Positions 33,125 through 44,256 of a stretch of 64,000 nt of DNA are shown here, one piece after another. Under the pieces are notes generated by a model. That model was not told the DNA's origin. It did no database searches and saw nothing but the letters and a program-made list of their open reading frames with translations. The stretch lies in the NCBI GenBank assembly GCA_037783545.1, contig JBBELK010000305.1, positions 1,550,001-1,614,000 of the forward strand, given 5' to 3'. The stretch is from Henricia sp. BOLD:AAB3569 (Eukaryota; Echinodermata; Asteroidea; Spinulosida; Echinasteridae). The translations under genes and the position numbers were made by a program. Position 1 is the first letter of the stretch; each line of letters opens with the position of its first letter.

Positions 33125-33280
33125 GGACTACTAAAGTGCGACGTCAGTTGCCAGGGTAACCAAGTCTAAATCGTCCGATGCTAAGGCGCAGGGAAAAAAC
33201 AGGTAACTGATTTTAGTGTATAAACCCAGTAAACTGGGCAACACACAAAAGGTGCACGTTCTCACTTGATATTGTTGTAT
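33125..33280. mobile_element. MITE M1, diverged copy
   Basis: GACTACTAAAGTGCGACGTC, then CCAGGGTAACCAAGTCTAAA. The right half (CCCAGTAAACTGGGCAACAC and GTTCTCACTT) has lost the clean end. The TTCGCTGG word is deleted. Confidence 0.65.
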
Positions 33281-33475
33281 TTTTGAGCCAAAGTGCACGC
33301 AAACAGATACACAGAAAGCAACGTCAAAAGTTTGAACTCGCTTGCGATACGCCTTCAGGGTTAGTCTAGTTGTGCATGCGCACAAAGACATGGGTGTTAT
33401 TAGTACCAAATAAACTGTAGACTTGATGTCAAGTCGGTAACTGGACCGGTTGGTTCATAAACCGCGTTAGCGTTA

Positions 33476-34388
33476 TGGCCCGGTCACACATAGACGACGC
33501 ACGGCCCGCGCACTAAACATTCAGCAAAAAATGGAAAATAGGATCAGTGCGTCGTTGTGCGCCCAACTTTTGTCAGGATTTGGGAGAGGCTAGCGAGCTG
33601 ACACCGAATGCATAGCGTGTTGCTGACGCGCTGCGCGTATACTGGGCGCATACAAAGCGCATACAGACCGTGTTGCTAGCGTTTGGGACGAATGGCCAGC
33701 GCATGCACCGCGCGCTCAACGCACAGCCCGCGAACGGCAGCGGTCACGTGACTGTGCCTATAAAAAGCGTCGGCTCGTGGATCGTATTTCATCTTCTGAG
33801 GTGGTTCTTCTAGACACGATCAGTAGGAACCTCTGTCATCACCCATGAGGGTCGGAGGAGAAGTGATGAGGAGGTGGTGCGGGACCCGCTTATTTACCCT
33901 ATGACTACACGCTACGTACACGCCAGGTATACGCTAGGAACACGCAAGAAGAACGTTGGGTGCGTTAGAGACCCGTTCAGCACGCTCATATTCGCCGCAT
34001 ATTCGCTGGGCATGCGTTTGAAGCACGCTAGGTGTGCGCTAGGTGTGCACTAGGCGTTCGCTAGACCTCAGCCGCCGAACTTACAACGAATACACAGCGT
34101 GCGCTCCGCGTATGTCTGGCGTTGGTCTAGCGCGCTCTGTGCGTGTCTGGCGTCCTTTTGACGTGTACATTTATGCGTCGAGCCCCGCGCACATTTTTGT
34201 GCATGCACAACAAATCCCGACGCACACAGCGAATGACGTCGAATGCATAACGTTGGTCGAACGCGCTCGACGAACGAGTAACGCATAATGACGCACACCT
34301 AGCGAACGACAACGCACTGGCCAAAATTGCAAATTTTCAATGCGCGGGCCCTGCGTCCCCCGTGCGTCGTCTATACCAGAATTGGACG
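33476..34388. mobile_element. Harbinger-like element H4 with a promoter and ORF relic
   Basis: Left end TGGCCCGGTCACACATAGAC and right segment CGTGCGTCGTCTATACCAG form inverted repeats sharing TATAGACGACGCACGG-type and GGGCCCGCGCA words. TTA (33473-33475) and TAA (34389-34391) flank it, so the duplication is not clean. GCGTA/CGCTAGG words repeat throughout. In the middle are a GTCACGTGAC E-box (33743), a TATA box TATAAAAA (33759) and an ATG at 33845. This may be the remains of an autonomous element's gene start. Confidence 0.6.
33743..33790 (+). promoter_or_regulatory. Core-promoter-like module inside H4
   Basis: GTCACGTGAC (USF-type E-box) is followed 6 bp later by CTATAAAAAG, and a start site would fall near 33790. 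Sequence just downstream, read in one frame, gives SSEVVLLDTISRNL, and a second frame gives RRWCGTRLFTL, which loosely recalls the RRWWVRP block near the start of Harbinger transposases. Both are interrupted by stops. Inference. Confidence 0.35.
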
Positions 34389-34397
34389 TAAAGATCT

Positions 34398-34632
34398 GGA
34401 GCCAATTACATAAAGCTGTTTAGCAGAATAATTTGCTTAATCCAAAATTCGTTTGTTTTATATAAATGGGTAAAATTTGTATGTCAACTTGTATGTTAGC
34501 AAGAATATAGCAGTACACCAGTCAATTGTAATACACATAATATTTGACTGTAAACCCATTTTTTTAAAGCAAACAAATTTTGAATTAAGAATATATTTTT
34601 TTTCTGCTAAACAGCTTCACGAAATTGGCCCC
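34398..34632. mobile_element. Foldback MITE, CATAAAGCTGTTTAGC ends
   Basis: GGAGCCAATTACATAAAGCT at the left and AGCTTCACGAAATTGGCCCC at the right frame inner arms GTTTAGCAGAA/TTCTGCTAAAC and a further AAATTCGTTTG/CAAACAAATTTT pair. A related left end (GGCCAATTTCATAAAGCTG) occurs at 49382 inside another element. Confidence 0.75.
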
Positions 34633-34639
34633 TGATTGG

Positions 34640-35274
34640 TCGAGACACGGGGCTTTATTAATATTCATGTCACATTTTCAAAAGCTTGTGTTTGTGAATT
34701 AGATTTCCTCAACCAGTGAACATACCAGTATCCATTACTCTAGAAATTAAAAATGAGACATAATCATACTAATATTCGACCTTTCCGTTGGCCTGAGTTT
34801 TTGTTTAAAAACCAATTCAAAAATCGTAGCCGACAATTCCCACAATTTTTTTGGGGGAGATATTTTTAGGTATTATTTTATTATACATATATGTATGCAG
34901 TATAAATGCTCGTGACTGGAAGGAGGCATACTACATTTTGCTAAAAGCTAAACTCAGTACATCTGAATAATGATGTAGGCCCTATCTACTGAAAATTGCC
35001 CTGGCTGAATCATTTAAACATTAGATCCCTCTAGTAAAAATGGACGCTACCAAGCCGCGGCGGCCGTGCGCGGGTGGATATGATCGGCTCTTTCCATAGC
35101 AACAGCGTGCTTATATATTACGCGCCATGAATTAATGAATGTTGGCGCGCAAACATTGTTTCTCAAGTCGGTATACGTGTCGAAACCAAAATATGTAACT
35201 GTACATAAAAACGGCTCTCGATCGTGTGCGGTAAAAAGGCGTCGGACGGACCAAAACACGACCGTATAGCTCCA
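34640..35274. other. No recognised feature
   Basis: AT-rich, short frames; nothing supported. Confidence 0.4.
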
Positions 35275-35441
35275 TAGACTACTAAAGTGTGACGTCAGTT
35301 ACCAAGGTAATTGGGTCTAAACATTCGCTGGTAATCTGAAACGTCCATAGTTAAAGCACAAGGAAACAATTCACTGGTTTTAGTGTAGACCCAATAACCA
35401 TGACAACACATAAAGGGTGACGTTTTTATTTTAGTACTCTA
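35275..35441. mobile_element. MITE M1, best full copy
   Basis: 167 bp from TAGACTACTAAAGTGTGACG to TTTTAGTACTCTA, with TTCGCTGGTAATCTG and ACCCAATAACCATGAC. TA at both ends. It may be taken as the family reference. Confidence 0.85.
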
Positions 35442-35454
35442 TATATTGGGTTAA

Positions 35455-35509
35455 AGTTGAACCATGGAGGAAGGAAAACAACCTTTCCTTACTTCATGGT
35501 TGAACACTT
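35455..35509. repeat. Short hairpin
   Basis: AGTTGAACCATG..GGAAAG faces CTTTCC..CATGGTTGAAC, with about 20 bp imperfect arms directly beside the M1 copy. Confidence 0.6.
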
Positions 35510-36469
35510 ACACAGGTTCGGTGTGTCCTTTCTCTTTGTGAAACCTGGTAAAGCCCCAAATATAAACAAAATGTTCAGTCAGACGATATCGGAGGTATGA
35601 GTTAATAATACTAAGCCAGAAAAACTGAAGAAAATCTCGAAATTGTCAGTGAAATATTACTGAAGGATTGCCCCATTGCAAGGTTTGACTCATGTCAACT
35701 TTGCGGTTGAACAGAATTTGTACGTGTCCATTCGGGAAAAGTATAGACACTGTGTTGCTGGGACGCAGGTGTGTTTGAATTCACTGATCAATTTACTGTG
35801 AACATATACTCAGAAAGTGCATGTTTGCTTCATTCAAAAGTGTGGGTGTCAGATATAAGACTGGTTCCCGCTTCACATAATCTGCTGCTGTATCATCTTC
35901 GCTGGTTCGCGGCGCGATCGCTACACAAATGGCATGACGTCATGGACGGGAATGTCGTTTAGCCAATTAGCCTTTATTCAATCTGTCTTTATTCGCGAGG
36001 AAAATATAAATAATGTTACCAATTTCCCGCCGAGCGTCAAGGTTTAATGGGAATGACATTGTTTTCTGTATCCGCATGCCAGAATGTAAACCTTGTAACA
36101 TTTTTGACATTTCTCCCCTTGTGTATGTTGACGATGGACCATTTAATTAAAACATGCGTTGACACAAGTATCTTTAAATTTAGACATTCCCTCAAACCAA
36201 GAGTACAAATAAATCTCATGTATAAACTTGTCTGTTCCCGGGGGAGAATTTCATATCCGCGTCTGACAAACAAGCAGACATGATCAGCTTGGGGAAACGG
36301 ATTGGAATCGGATTAAAATATGACGGCAGTTTGGCAAACCGAAGTGTGGGGATGGCAACGGAGGAAGCCGTAGAATCCCGCTGGCTATAAAATAAGACAT
36401 TGTGTAAACGACTAGCGTGGGCTTTGGTTTTCGTTTTTGGAAACATCCTGATTGTGTTTTGGGGTCGTC
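35510..36469. other. Nothing except a lone TAGACTGG-type end
   Basis: TAAGACTGGTTCCCGCTTCAC at 35856 matches the left end of the 9 bp-duplication family but no right end follows. Overlapping 78-codon frames on opposite strands (36037-36283) are unassigned. Confidence 0.35.
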
Positions 36470-36983
36470 TTAAGTGCCTATCTCATTGGCGGAGACGTCG
36501 CTGCGACTGCCGCGACTGATGAGTCGCGGCGATTCGGGAGACCAAAAAATGGCTTGCGCTACCACCAAGGCGGCGACGTCCGAGACGTCTTCGCGACGTC
36601 TTCGCGACGTCTCCAGACAAGGTGACAACCAATTCTCCCGTAAGTCGCGGGGACGTCGCCGCGACGTCTCCGGCAGTTGCGGCGACGTCTCCGCAACGTC
36701 TCCTCAGTCTCCTTGGTCTCCAGCAGGTCGCAGAGACGTCGCAGAGACGTCGCGGAGACGTCTCCCCAGTTGCAGACAAAGTTAGTCGCCGCGACGTCGC
36801 CGCAACTGATGGAGACGTCGCGGAGACGTCTCCGAGACCTGCTGGAGACTGGAAAAAGTGTCCAAAACATCGAACATATTTGAATTTCCAGGAGACGTCG
36901 CGGAGACGTCTCCGCAACCAGCGGAGACTCGAGTCGCCACCAGGTCGCCACCTAGTCTCCAGGCCAATGAGATACCCACTTAA
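36470..36983. mobile_element. Foldback element rich in GAGACGTC words
   Basis: TTAAGTGCCTATCTCATTGG at the left and CCAATGAGATACCCACTTAA at the right are inverted. Between them the words GGAGACGTC, GCGACGTC and GTCTCC recur on both strands, and GACGTC occurs well over ten times. Many overlapping frames of 65-164 codons, rich in Arg, Ser and Asp, arise from the same repetition and are not genes. Confidence 0.75.
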
Positions 36984-37781
36984 GGCTCAGTCACACAGAA
37001 GCGGCTCGCGACTCAACCTCTTCCCAACTACACACGACCACCATTTTTTTTCTAAATCGGTTGCAGTCTTGTTCAAAATTTGCAAAATTTACATTTTTTT
37101 TCCCGACCAGGGATGACCAGGGATGATTAGTCTGCGATTTTCCCCGCCTTCAACAACACAAGAGATGCTGAATCGCCTACCAGTAGGCGACAGCATCATG
37201 AAATCAACAAGATCAAGCATGTTTAATCGGCGACGCCACTTGTTCAGTCCCCGATCAGTCGCCGACCTTGACACGACGGCACAAGTTGTGACATGTTGCT
37301 GTCAAGACAGCTCGCCGATTGGTCGCCGAATTGTTGAAGCCAAGAAGTTGGCTACAAGTCGGCGACTAATCTTCTGTAGTCGCTGATTTAACATGTCCAG
37401 TTGGCTTGCATCTTCTCTCCCGCTTGGAGCAGACTCATTGCCGACCACTTTCCAACTACATACAACCACTCATGATGCGCGCTAACTCATCGGCTACCGC
37501 TTCCAAACCGCTCATGTGTCCCTGCCGACCTTCCCGATTCTAAAAACCCGCCACGATTTTTTTAGGCTGCGAGAAAAAATCGTGGCGGGTTTTTAAAATT
37601 TGCCACGTGCTCCGGACCACACAAGACTGCAGAAGACTGCACAGGACAGTCCCAGACCTTGCCAAAACTACACATGAAAAAAATAAAACTGCTCACGATT
37701 TTCGAATAATGGCCAATCGTGACCAGTCTTGGGCAGTCTGGAAGTGGTTTTCTGGCAAATAATCGGCTATGTGACTGAGCC
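36984..37781. mobile_element. Harbinger-like element H5, AGGCTCAGTCACA ends
   Basis: Ends AGGCTCAGTCACACAG (from 36983) and CTATGTGACTGAGCCT (to 37782) with TTA outside both. Internal words include GTCGCCGAC, TCGGCGAC and GACCAG. A 21 bp-arm hairpin lies at 37541-37596. It shares its left border with the preceding foldback element. Confidence 0.75.
37541..37596. repeat. Perfect 21 bp-arm hairpin within H5
   Basis: AAAAACCCGCCACGATTTTTT faces AAAAAATCGTGGCGGGTTTTT across an 11-base loop; no mismatch seen. Confidence 0.85.
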
Positions 37782-37999
37782 TTTAAGGAACCTAAAAAAA
37801 GTTGGTTTGGTTTAGTTTTGGGAATGCAAGGGGAGTGGTCTCACCTCCCCCACTATATATGTGGTAATCGTTGTGTCTATTTAACACCTTGAGGCTTAGA
37901 TGGCGGAAAACATTTTGTAATAATCTGGTTCAATTTGCTAAAAAATTGTTTTAAAGCCCTAATACAACATTTGCAGTTAACCAAAATTGTACAAGAAAA

Positions 38000-38275
38000 A
38001 AACGACTAAAAGTGTTGATTGAAATGGTAACAAACACCACATTGATTTTTTTTCGTATGCAACTGAAGGTGGGTTTTAAAAAAAAGTTGTCTGCAGACAA
38101 CCTTTTACCGTTAATTCACACACAAAAACATGCATGGATTTTCAGGTTTTCTGAAGTATTACTGCATCTAGCCTATGTAGCTGAAAGTTTTACAAAAAGC
38201 TTTTAATTACGAGTGGAAATAACGCCATTTTAAACAGTTTACCAATCATGTACTCTATCTTTAAAAACATGTATT
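38000..38275 (+). repeat. Dispersed repeat D3, longest plus-strand copy
   Basis: Contains AATGGTAACAAACACCACAT, AAACATGCATGGATTTTCAG, GTATTACTGCATCTAGCC and AACAGTTTACCAATCATGTA in order. It links fragments seen separately at 1980 and 2840. Confidence 0.65.
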
Positions 38276-39884
38276 GGAAAAAATCTAAAATGCGTCAAAC
38301 CGAAAGCGAAGCCACTCAATTCAGAAATTCCGCTGTACATAATACAGGACGCTCTGAGCTTCTGTAACGTGTAAATGTCAGATTTAAGGCACCAATGGGC
38401 TTGATTCAGAACTCCCGCGGGCTATAAACAGCCGTCGTAAACTGCGATGGGATTAAACATAGAGGCGACAGTTTAATGTCAAATGTCCCTTCCCCGTTGG
38501 TATTCTCCCGTCTTTTTTTTCTAAATTTCTTTCACCTATCTGTCTGACTCCGCATAAAGTCCCCGGGCTTATACGCCAGGTACAAGTAGACATTAAAAGC
38601 ATCACTTTAAGCGTGCCGTGACGCAAGCTGGCAAATACGGAATTGTGTCCCTCTTGTTTTCACCCTGTCACGAATAGACAGTCGGGAGAAGAAAACAAAA
38701 AGCGAGTCGAGTCCAGGTCACGTTTTTACTTAGGGGACGGCAAGATGCCTTGTCCCGTAAAGGTAATCTACTCTTAGCGAGCCTGTGACCAATGCTTTAA
38801 CCAGCCTATATGTATGCGCGTTACCAATAATTCATCAGCAGGTTGTAATTCAGTCGTTCGTGGCATCAATTGTATTGTCTTTGTATAAACATGAAATGTT
38901 AGGGCTTGTTCTTTGTTTATATTCTATTAATGCTGAACACAGCCACTGCACAGTTGTGTAATAGTCTACTTACATAAAACTCGTAACACAGTGGCGCCCA
39001 TGGCCATTTCGGATGCGTTTTGAAAATTGTAATGAATACATGCAGTTTTTGCTGTATAGCGCCAAATTAACAAACATGAGCTTGACCATATTTTTTCTTA
39101 CGTCTGTTGCTGTCACGTAACAGTCCATTCCATTTGTGAGATCACCCTGCCTGTTAACACATCGTCCAAGGTGCCATTGACGCAAAAACATCTTAAAAGG
39201 CTGATACGAGAACCAGAAGAAAGACGCACAATTTGTCACATTATTTTGTATAAAGGGGTTTGACAGGAAAATAATGTTATTTTACAAGTAATGCGATTTG
39301 CAGCTTTCTACGTGAGCTGTGGCCACATGCAGGACGTAATGCGGCGCATATCGTATAGGAAATCACATCCTTGCGCTGAGCTCACCTCTTTGTTGTGCGC
39401 ATTATGAACACGCGTGAACACATAGGCCTATATAGTCGCACGTCAAAGACTATGGCGTGCAATGTTAACATTTATAAATATGTCTCTTTCTTGAAGTGCC
39501 AAGTTACATTTTTTTCTAAGTGCAACTGCAGCCACAATATTCGAATGCAAACACTCGCCGTTCACAAACGTACAGAATATACATTCTGGTTGTTTTCGCA
39601 CAGACTGCCCTGCAGAAGACGACCGATGCAAGCCACTTGACGAATAAACGTATAGCCTACTTAACACGGACCTCTTTTGTGTGCATTTCTGTTGTAAATC
39701 AGATGACACTATTTTCAAAAAGTGAAAGCTTGTACCAGTTGAAATAGTTCGTACCTCACACAAATAAATGCAAACAACACAGGAAGTCGATCAGTTATCA
39801 CGAGCGAAAACAAAATATTACTGAATTATATTTTTAGACAAAAATAGATGTATAGATGAAAATAGATGTATAGATGACAAGGCC
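38276..39884. other. No recognised gene
   Basis: A minus-strand frame at 38970-39239 (89 codons) and opposing frames at 39395-39763 show no family resemblance. No repeat recognised; this is the longest stretch that looks unique. Confidence 0.35.
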
Positions 39885-39887
39885 TTA

Positions 39888-40591
39888 TACCCCAGTCACA
39901 ATTAGCTTCCCATGGGTTTGCGAGTAGTTTGCGACGGATTTCTAGGCATTTTCGGCCGGGGCCCCACGGGACTCCGTGCGGCTGCCGGGTCATTTTGGGG
40001 CATCGGACGGGCATCGAGTTACTTTTAACTCGGACTTCAAACCTGGTGCGGCGTTTCGCATCGCAAACTGATCGCCAATAAATCGGTCGATGCCTGGCCG
40101 ATGTCCGGCAGGGCATCGCACACATCGGGCGGGCTCCGGGCCAAATTGTTGACAACCCAGACAATCCATATATCGGCCAGGCGCCGTCCAGGCGCTGCCC
40201 AGAGGCTGCTCAGACGCCGGCCGGGCCCCGCCCGGCGTCCGGCCGACGTCCGACCGACTTGGCGGCGCCCGGCCGGAAATCGGCAAGACATCGGCCGGGG
40301 TATCGCAGTGGCAGGACATCGGACGAGTGCCTGCCGGACACCGGCCGATAAACGGGCCAAGATATCGACCCCATTCCGTGCGGGGCACTTTTAATTGTGA
40401 CTGTGACCGCCCAATCGCGCGATCTTTCGCCGACCTCTACACGCCGGCCGATGCCTATAAATCGCACACGCCGCCCGGCCTCCGCTTGAATTGTGACTTA
40501 TAAGTAGTCCCGTGGGGCCCCGGCCGAAAATGCCTAGAAATCCGTCGCAAACTACTCGCAAACCCATCGCAAGCTAATTGTGACTGGGGTA
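39888..40591. mobile_element. GC-rich Harbinger-like H1, composite copy 2
   Basis: TTA flanks both ends (39885-39887, 40592-40594) and both outer ends read TACCCCAGTCACAATTAG inwards. A full H1 body runs to GAATTGTGACTTATA near 40502. A second, inverted left end of about 85 bp (GTCCCGTGGGGCCCCGG to CTGGGGTA) follows. So a normal right end is buried and the outer ends are both left ends. Confidence 0.8.
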
Positions 40592-40594
40592 TTA

Positions 40595-40822
40595 GGTATT
40601 ACAGGATCTGACAGACATCCAGAAAAGAAAGGTAAAGCGGAGGAAAGGAAGAAACTAAAACGGACTTTGTTTCCTTTCAAAAGACCTGTCACCCTAATTG
40701 ATACAAAAACCGGCACGGTCATCAATTTTGATTCAGGAATACAAACGCCAGAACTCAAATCGGAAAATGTGAACTGGATGGAAGGCCTTTCACTTGTGAA
40801 GTTGGTTTGTTTTAAACAATGA
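40595..40822 (+). other. Unassigned Lys-rich frame
   Basis: Continuing from 40580 the frame reads HPEKKGKAEERKKLKRTLFP, then VTLIDTKTGTVINFDSGIQT. It looks protein-like (DTKTG, NFDSG) but matches nothing I know. A TTACAG|G acceptor-like site sits at 40600 without a pyrimidine tract. Weak. Confidence 0.2.
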
Positions 40823-41508
40823 CAAATTTGTATACACATCTCAATCAGCTTCAAACCACCATTGTGTGTCTCAAATATACGATATGTCAATTATCTTACG
40901 CAAGTTATCGACCATTGTGCATTTTTTTTCAATTTGTTTTTTTTTACTGGGGAGGGGGGTACATGTAATACCACAAAATTCCTCGTTATGTAATATCGTG
41001 GATGTTTTAAAGACTGCCATTCAAGCTTTGTCATTACTGTAGCAGTGCATATCCGCTACTTGAGACTGTCGCTTGAGACTTGTGAAGTTGTGATCGATTT
41101 CCCGTACCTGTCATGTCAAGATACAGAAGCATTACGACATAACTTTTCTATTCTTCTTTGAATAGACTGATTTAGCTGTTTGATTCTCTAAATAAGAATT
41201 GTGCTTGTTGCACGATAGTGACCACATAAATTGAAAGAAACAAATTCTCGAAAATACACCATTGAGCTTTGTGCGTTAGCATTGCCACTAGTGTTGGTTC
41301 ATTTTGGAAGTGCATGCGCACATTTGGCCAAAGTGTGTGCTTTTGAACCATGTGTTTTGAATTTTGAATCTAATGTTTTATTTTGACAATTTTCTTTGTT
41401 TAAAGGCTCGTGTAAATTATTTCTCGACGCGTGTTGGGTTAATAGTGCATCGAAATATTGCTGCGCACACCGTGTGTAGCTAAGCGATTGAAAAAAACTG
41501 TAACATTT
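40823..41508. other. No recognised feature
   Basis: AT-rich, nothing supported. Confidence 0.4.
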
Positions 41509-41583
41509 CATCCCGGAATAGAGGTATATTTATGGAGATATAGTTATCTCCATTAGAAATGTAAATATGTCTCTTTCGGGATG
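41509..41583. repeat. 75 bp snapback sequence
   Basis: CATCCCGGAATAGAG faces CTCTTTCGGGATG, with inner TATATTTA/TAAATAT and GGAGATA/TTATCTCC pairs. A very small MITE or structured RNA-like hairpin. Confidence 0.6.
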
Positions 41584-42161
41584 AAAATTAGCTTGTCAAG
41601 AAATATATATTTCTAAATGTTAACTTTGCACGCCATATATACTTGACGCGCGACGCTATCCAGGCCTTAAGGGGTTTTAGTGCGCAACGCCACATTCCCT
41701 GTCCTTTTGAATCAGTAGATCTCTATTATTTAACCGTGTTAACATTTTGCTAGCTGTCCGAAGCTTGGTGCATGGTTGGATTTCTAACTCCTTGGGGTAC
41801 ATTTTTGTTGTTGCATCTTTACAGTTCCGAAGTTTGACGTAAGGTGCCTACGGTCGCGGCTCAACACATTGATCTCTCAGCTAAAATGGCACTTGCCAAA
41901 GCACACACGTAAACGCCAGAGCAGGTTCTTTGCAGAACCACTAATTACATTTCGAGACATCTTATTACAAAGAAAGGACTTCATGAAATTTACTCTTAGG
42001 CAAATGATTGATGTTTAGGGCACATTTTGATAATAACGCCCCCTATAGCATCGTAAAAATCCACGGCATAATCTGGATTAAAAATGTTATTGGTGTGCAG
42101 TATTGATATAGTAAACATTTTTAGTGTTATATATTAAGAAAATACATAAAAAAGTATCGGC
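41584..42161. other. No recognised feature
   Basis: Nothing supported. Confidence 0.4.
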
Positions 42162-42262
42162 GGCGGATCCAGCCTTATTAAAATACAAGAATACAATGCA
42201 ACTCGAGGATCCGGACCCCCGTTTTTACTATATTCTTGTGTGTTCGTGAGGCTGGATCCTCC
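42162..42262. mobile_element. Small foldback, GGATCCAGCCT arms
   Basis: GGCGGATCCAGCCT at the left and AGGCTGGATCCTCC at the right, with inner CAAGAATA/TATTCTTG. Arms resemble those at 4634-4727 and the hAT-like ends at 1268-1540. Confidence 0.55.
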
Positions 42263-42529
42263 ACTGCAAAGCATGTATTATTACATAGCAAACTGTTATG
42301 CTATACATGTAAAGGTAAATTATGCTATGAAATAGTTAAGATGTAACAAGCACAGGAAAGTCAGTGCTGTAATAATACAATTACTGAGCAACGACAAATT
42401 CAGGAGTATAGTGAACTCAATTTCATCAGGTCTAGGGACTGTCTATAATCTTAAATTAAATCTAAACGTTGAGAGACAGAATTCTGCTATTCAAGGTTGC
42501 CTGCCTTTTGAAGTCTGTTTATAATATTC

Positions 42530-42610
42530 GTTCGCGACCGAGTGGTTCGGAACATGTAACTCGCAATTTCCTCGCCGACAAACAAGAGGTTTTAGATTCG
42601 ACCCTATCTG
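42530..42610 (+). mobile_element. tRNA-like fragment (class II tRNA-derived)
   Basis: GCGACCGAGTGGTTCGGAAC resembles the Ser/Leu tRNA A-box region and GAGGTTTTAGATTCGACCC the B-box. Arms do not pair properly, so it is a SINE head or tRNA pseudogene. Confidence 0.45.
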
Positions 42611-42699
42611 AGCAGCGCTCGTTTTCACAGAGTTCCTTGGCAGAGGATTCTGCAGAGCAAATAATTTCGGCGCAACAAACACAAGCAGAGTAACAGTCA

Positions 42700-43681
42700 A
42701 AGATAATATGGACGTCATGAGATTCAGCCAGTAACCTGTTTTTACTCATCATGTCACAGTCCTTCCGAAAGTGGCTATACATAAATTTTGTTTGGTCCCA
42801 AATCAGTTTGTACACAACCAAATGGAGGTAGAACCTTGATATTGTGATCCCTATCTAACGCGGCCAGATCTACTTGTGTGCACAATCCTATTGCAGTTGA
42901 ACCTTGATAATCTGTGGTCACACACACAAATATTTAAACTTTTCAGCTATAGACTTTTACTACAGGATGGTTTGGCATTTTTCAAATATCTGTACATTTG
43001 CCCGTTAAACCTGTATATAGAGGTCACCCGTTTATTCTGGCCACTTTCTGTCGGACCCTTGGGTGGCCGCTATACAAGTTTGACTGTACGTTGAAACAAT
43101 TACCGAGGTCTTTTGATAAGCGAACTAAAGTGTGGATGGCTCGTCTAAGACCGGCTTGAGATCTGGTGTTCGTCTCACAAATATCCCAAGATGCATCTTA
43201 GGGGTTAGTAAGTCCCATTGCAGGACTAAGCAAGACCTTTCCCACAAACTCGTCTTCTTGAAGCAAACTCATGGGCGCTGATAAAGGCCCAAGTCAAAGG
43301 CGTGGGCCATTTTTAACGTCTATATAGGGTACTGTGTAAAGGAGCTAGCACTTTTTTGACTCCCCCTCCACTTGATACCATTTCATGTGTCGTATTTTTC
43401 TCATTACCAGATTCTGAAATTTCGTGCTCTCAATCCATTATTTTCAAGGTTATCGTGAACAAAAATCACCGATTTTTTGTAAACTAATTTATCCGGTTAC
43501 ATCAGTACAGTGATTACACCAACCTTTTTGCTTCCACATCCAAATTAGAGATTGCAAATGTCCTGTTTTTCCCATTAATAGTATTTTGAGGAGGTATTTT
43601 ATAATGATTGTGAGGAAAGAACTAAATCAATTTTAAGGAAAAATCTGAAAACAAACTCCTCGAATACCTAATACGCTCCTC
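42700..43681. other. No recognised feature
   Basis: No supported gene or repeat. Confidence 0.4.
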
Positions 43682-43684
43682 TAA

Positions 43685-44253
43685 TACGGGCGGCGTGTGC
43701 GATTTATAGGCATCGGCCGGCGTGTAGAGGTCGGCGAACGATCGCGCGATTGGGCGGTCACAGTTACAATTAAAAGTGCCCCGCACGCTGCCATGACGGA
43801 ATGGGGTCCATTTCTTGGCCCGTTTATCGGCCGGTGTCCGGCAGGCACTCGTTTGATGTCATGCCGATGTCCTGCGTATGTCACTGCGATACCCCGGCCG
43901 ATTTCCGGCCGGGCGCCGCCAAGTCGGCCGGCGTCTGAGCAGCGTCTGTGCGGCGCCTGGGCGGCGCCTGGCCGATATATGGATTGTCCGGGTTGTCAAC
44001 AATTTGGCCCGGAGCCCGCCCGATGTGTGCGATGCCCTGCCGGACATGCATCGGCCAGGTATCGAACGATTTATTGGCGATCAGTTTGCTATGCGAAACG
44101 CCGCACCAGGTTTTAAGTCCGAGTTAAAAGTAACTCGATGCCCAAAAAGGACCCGGCAGCCGCAAGGAGTCCCGTGGGGCCCCGGCCGAAAATGCCTAGA
44201 AATCCGTCGCAAACTACTCGCAAACCCATCGCAAGCTAACTGTGACTGGGGTA
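43685..44253. mobile_element. GC-rich Harbinger-like H1, copy 3 (inverted)
   Basis: TAA lies at 43682-43684 and 44254-44256. The left end is shortened: it begins TACGGGCGGCGTGTGCG without the CTAAGTCACAATTA segment. The right end CTGTGACTGGGGTA is intact. Orientation is opposite to copy 1. 569 bp. Confidence 0.8.
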
Positions 44254-44256
44254 TAA

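Noticed and set aside
33844..33903. Short ORF starting MRVGGEVMRRW
   Set aside because: Twenty codons; similarity to Harbinger transposase start is too slight to annotate as coding.
36483..37116. Arg/Ser-rich frames of up to 164 codons
   Set aside because: Products of GAGACGTC word repetition, open on both strands simultaneously.
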